Source: Amycolatopsis acididurans (lineage in GTDB: Bacteria > Actinomycetota > Actinomycetes > Mycobacteriales > Pseudonocardiaceae). Taken from it: a DNA stretch of 43,336 bases. Below are positions 42,607 through 43,336 of this stretch, piece by piece. Under the pieces are notes generated by a model. The model was not told the DNA's origin and did no database searches. It worked only from the letters and a program-made list of their open reading frames with translations. Positions within the stretch are counted from its first letter, which is position 1; every line of letters starts with the position of its first letter. The stretch covers positions 1 to 43,336 of the forward strand of contig NZ_JAAXLS010000054.1 of assembly GCF_012328925.1 (NCBI RefSeq), given 5' to 3'. The translations under genes were made by a program, and so were the position numbers.

Positions 42607-43233
42607 TCAGGGCGTCGGAGTGGTGGAAACGGTCGGCGTGGCCGAGGCACGCGCGGTGAGCTGCTGGCACACCGGTGCCTGGCCGGCCGCGGTGGCCAGT
42701 TCGGGATAGGACTGGAAACCCGCCAGCAAGTCCAAACGCGACACTTCACCCAGCGGGCCACTCGCCTCGCCCAGTGTGCGCTGATCGATGGAGGGCGCGT
42801 TTCTGGCGGCGTCGAGCCGCTGCTTCGCGGCAGCCGCCCGCGCGCGAATGCCGTCGAACTCGGTGATCGTGCTCGTGCGCACCGAATCCCCGCCCGCCAC
42901 GGGCGACGGCGGCAGCGCCTGCAGACCGCGCTTGGCGTTGTCGAGGCCGCCGATCATGGAGCCGAGGAGGTCGCTGGAGGTCTGCACGGCACGGCGCGGG
43001 GTGCTCGGGTCGACCGTCGGCATGGTGGCCAAGCCGTCCACAAGGGACCCGACGGCGACGCAGTACCCGTCGGCCCATCTGGCGGCCGCGTCCTGGCGCT
43101 CGACGCCCTGTTTCGACAGTCCTGGCCCACCTGATTGCACGGACGCGACGTCCGCCTGCTGTTGCCCGCATCCGGCAAGACCGACCACCAGGCCTGCCAG
43201 CGTCACCAGGAAACCGGTCCTCCCGGGCCGCAC
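42607..43233 (-). CDS. Putative lipoprotein of unknown function
   Basis: A 208-residue protein. The signal peptide FLVTLAGLVVGLAGC ends in the lipobox LAGC, so it is membrane-anchored on the outside. The mature part is mainly helical and Ala/Ser/Thr-rich (DAAARWADGYCVAVGSLVDGL ... AKQRLDAARNAPS), with two cysteines (YCVAV, PVCQQL) that could form a disulfide. The GTG start at 43233 is set by GGGAGG 7 nt upstream. Its stop lies 3 bp after the azoreductase stop (convergent). No family recognised. Confidence 0.75.
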   Translation of the reverse strand: MRPGRTGFLVTLAGLVVGLAGCGQQQADVASVQSGGPGLSKQGVERQDAAARWADGYCVAVGSLVDGLATMPTVDPSTPRRAVQTSSDLLGSMIGGLDNAKRGLQALPPSPVAGGDSVRTSTITEFDGIRARAAAAKQRLDAARNAPSIDQRTLGEASGPLGEVSRLDLLAGFQSYPELATAAGQAPVCQQLTARASATPTVSTTPTP

Positions 43234-43336
43234 ACGAACACCTCCCGCAACGTGAACTCGCCTCGACGGTACCGACCTCGTTGCAAGTTGCAAATCGTGG
43301 TCCTGCTCCACACAGCGGGGCCCGCCGCACAACACG
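43234..43336. other. Right edge, upstream of the lipoprotein gene
   Basis: 103 bp upstream of the lipoprotein start, with its ribosome-binding site and presumably its promoter. Nothing else is recognised before the window ends. Confidence 0.5.

Overview
The window is a 43.3 kb piece of a GC-rich actinobacterial chromosome. Gene content and order resemble the clpC1-lsr2-lysS ... topA region of Mycobacterium tuberculosis (about Rv3596c to Rv3646c, recalled from memory). The PPE/EspG cassette and the PPE C-terminal sequence point to Pseudonocardiaceae, probably Amycolatopsis or a close relative. That assignment is inference. Most genes are housekeeping and lie on the minus strand. The left edge is the last 31 codons of an IS30-family transposase, 63 bp from the clpC stop codon.

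Layout. (1) 0.1-6 kb: clpC, lsr2, lysS and a divergent methyltransferase. The 580 bp between clpC and lsr2 hold a ClgR-like site, an IdeR/DtxR-like iron box and the lsr2 terminator. (2) 6-13 kb: a pantothenate/CoA operon (Rossmann/DUF2520 protein, panC, panD, coaX) preceded by an 8-codon upstream ORF, then a PrsW-like membrane protease, a repeat-bearing DUF6779 protein, DUF3180 and a divergent MerR regulator. (3) 14-18 kb: folK-folB-folP-ftsH, with no folE between folP and ftsH. (4) 18-21.5 kb: a type VII secretion accessory cassette (small helical protein, PPE-like substrate, two EspG-like chaperones). (5) 21.6-26.2 kb: hpt, tilS, a zincin-like protein and dacB. (6) 26.3-31 kb: ppa, glyA with a ZTP riboswitch, a gamma-class carbonic anhydrase-like protein, TetR, a lipoprotein esterase and tRNA-Thr(CGT). 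(7) 31-36.7 kb: a secreted protein with a sortase-like tail, holB, an MFS transporter fused to a degenerate thymidylate-kinase domain, and a tail-anchored protein. (8) 36.8-43.2 kb: topA, a secreted serine protease, a WhiA-like protein behind an SOS box, a MarR/azoreductase pair and a lipoprotein.

Working together: PanC, PanD and CoaX make pantothenate from beta-alanine and pantoate and phosphorylate it. FolP, FolB and FolK make dihydropteroate, and GlyA charges folate with one-carbon units under ZMP/ZTP control. TilS and Hpt act in tRNA decoding and purine salvage. ClpC and FtsH are AAA+ proteolysis machines.

Most unusual points: (a) a LexA-type SOS box over the leaderless promoter of a WhiA-like protein that lacks an HTH domain; (b) the PPE/EspG cassette sitting between hpt and ftsH; (c) an MFS-TMK fusion whose kinase domain has lost its P-loop; (d) the clear glyA ZTP riboswitch; (e) the iron box upstream of clpC; (f) the upstream ORF coupled by ATGA overlap to the pantothenate operon. 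Several genes appear to be transcribed leaderless (lysS, DUF3180, merR, marR, the WhiA-like gene).
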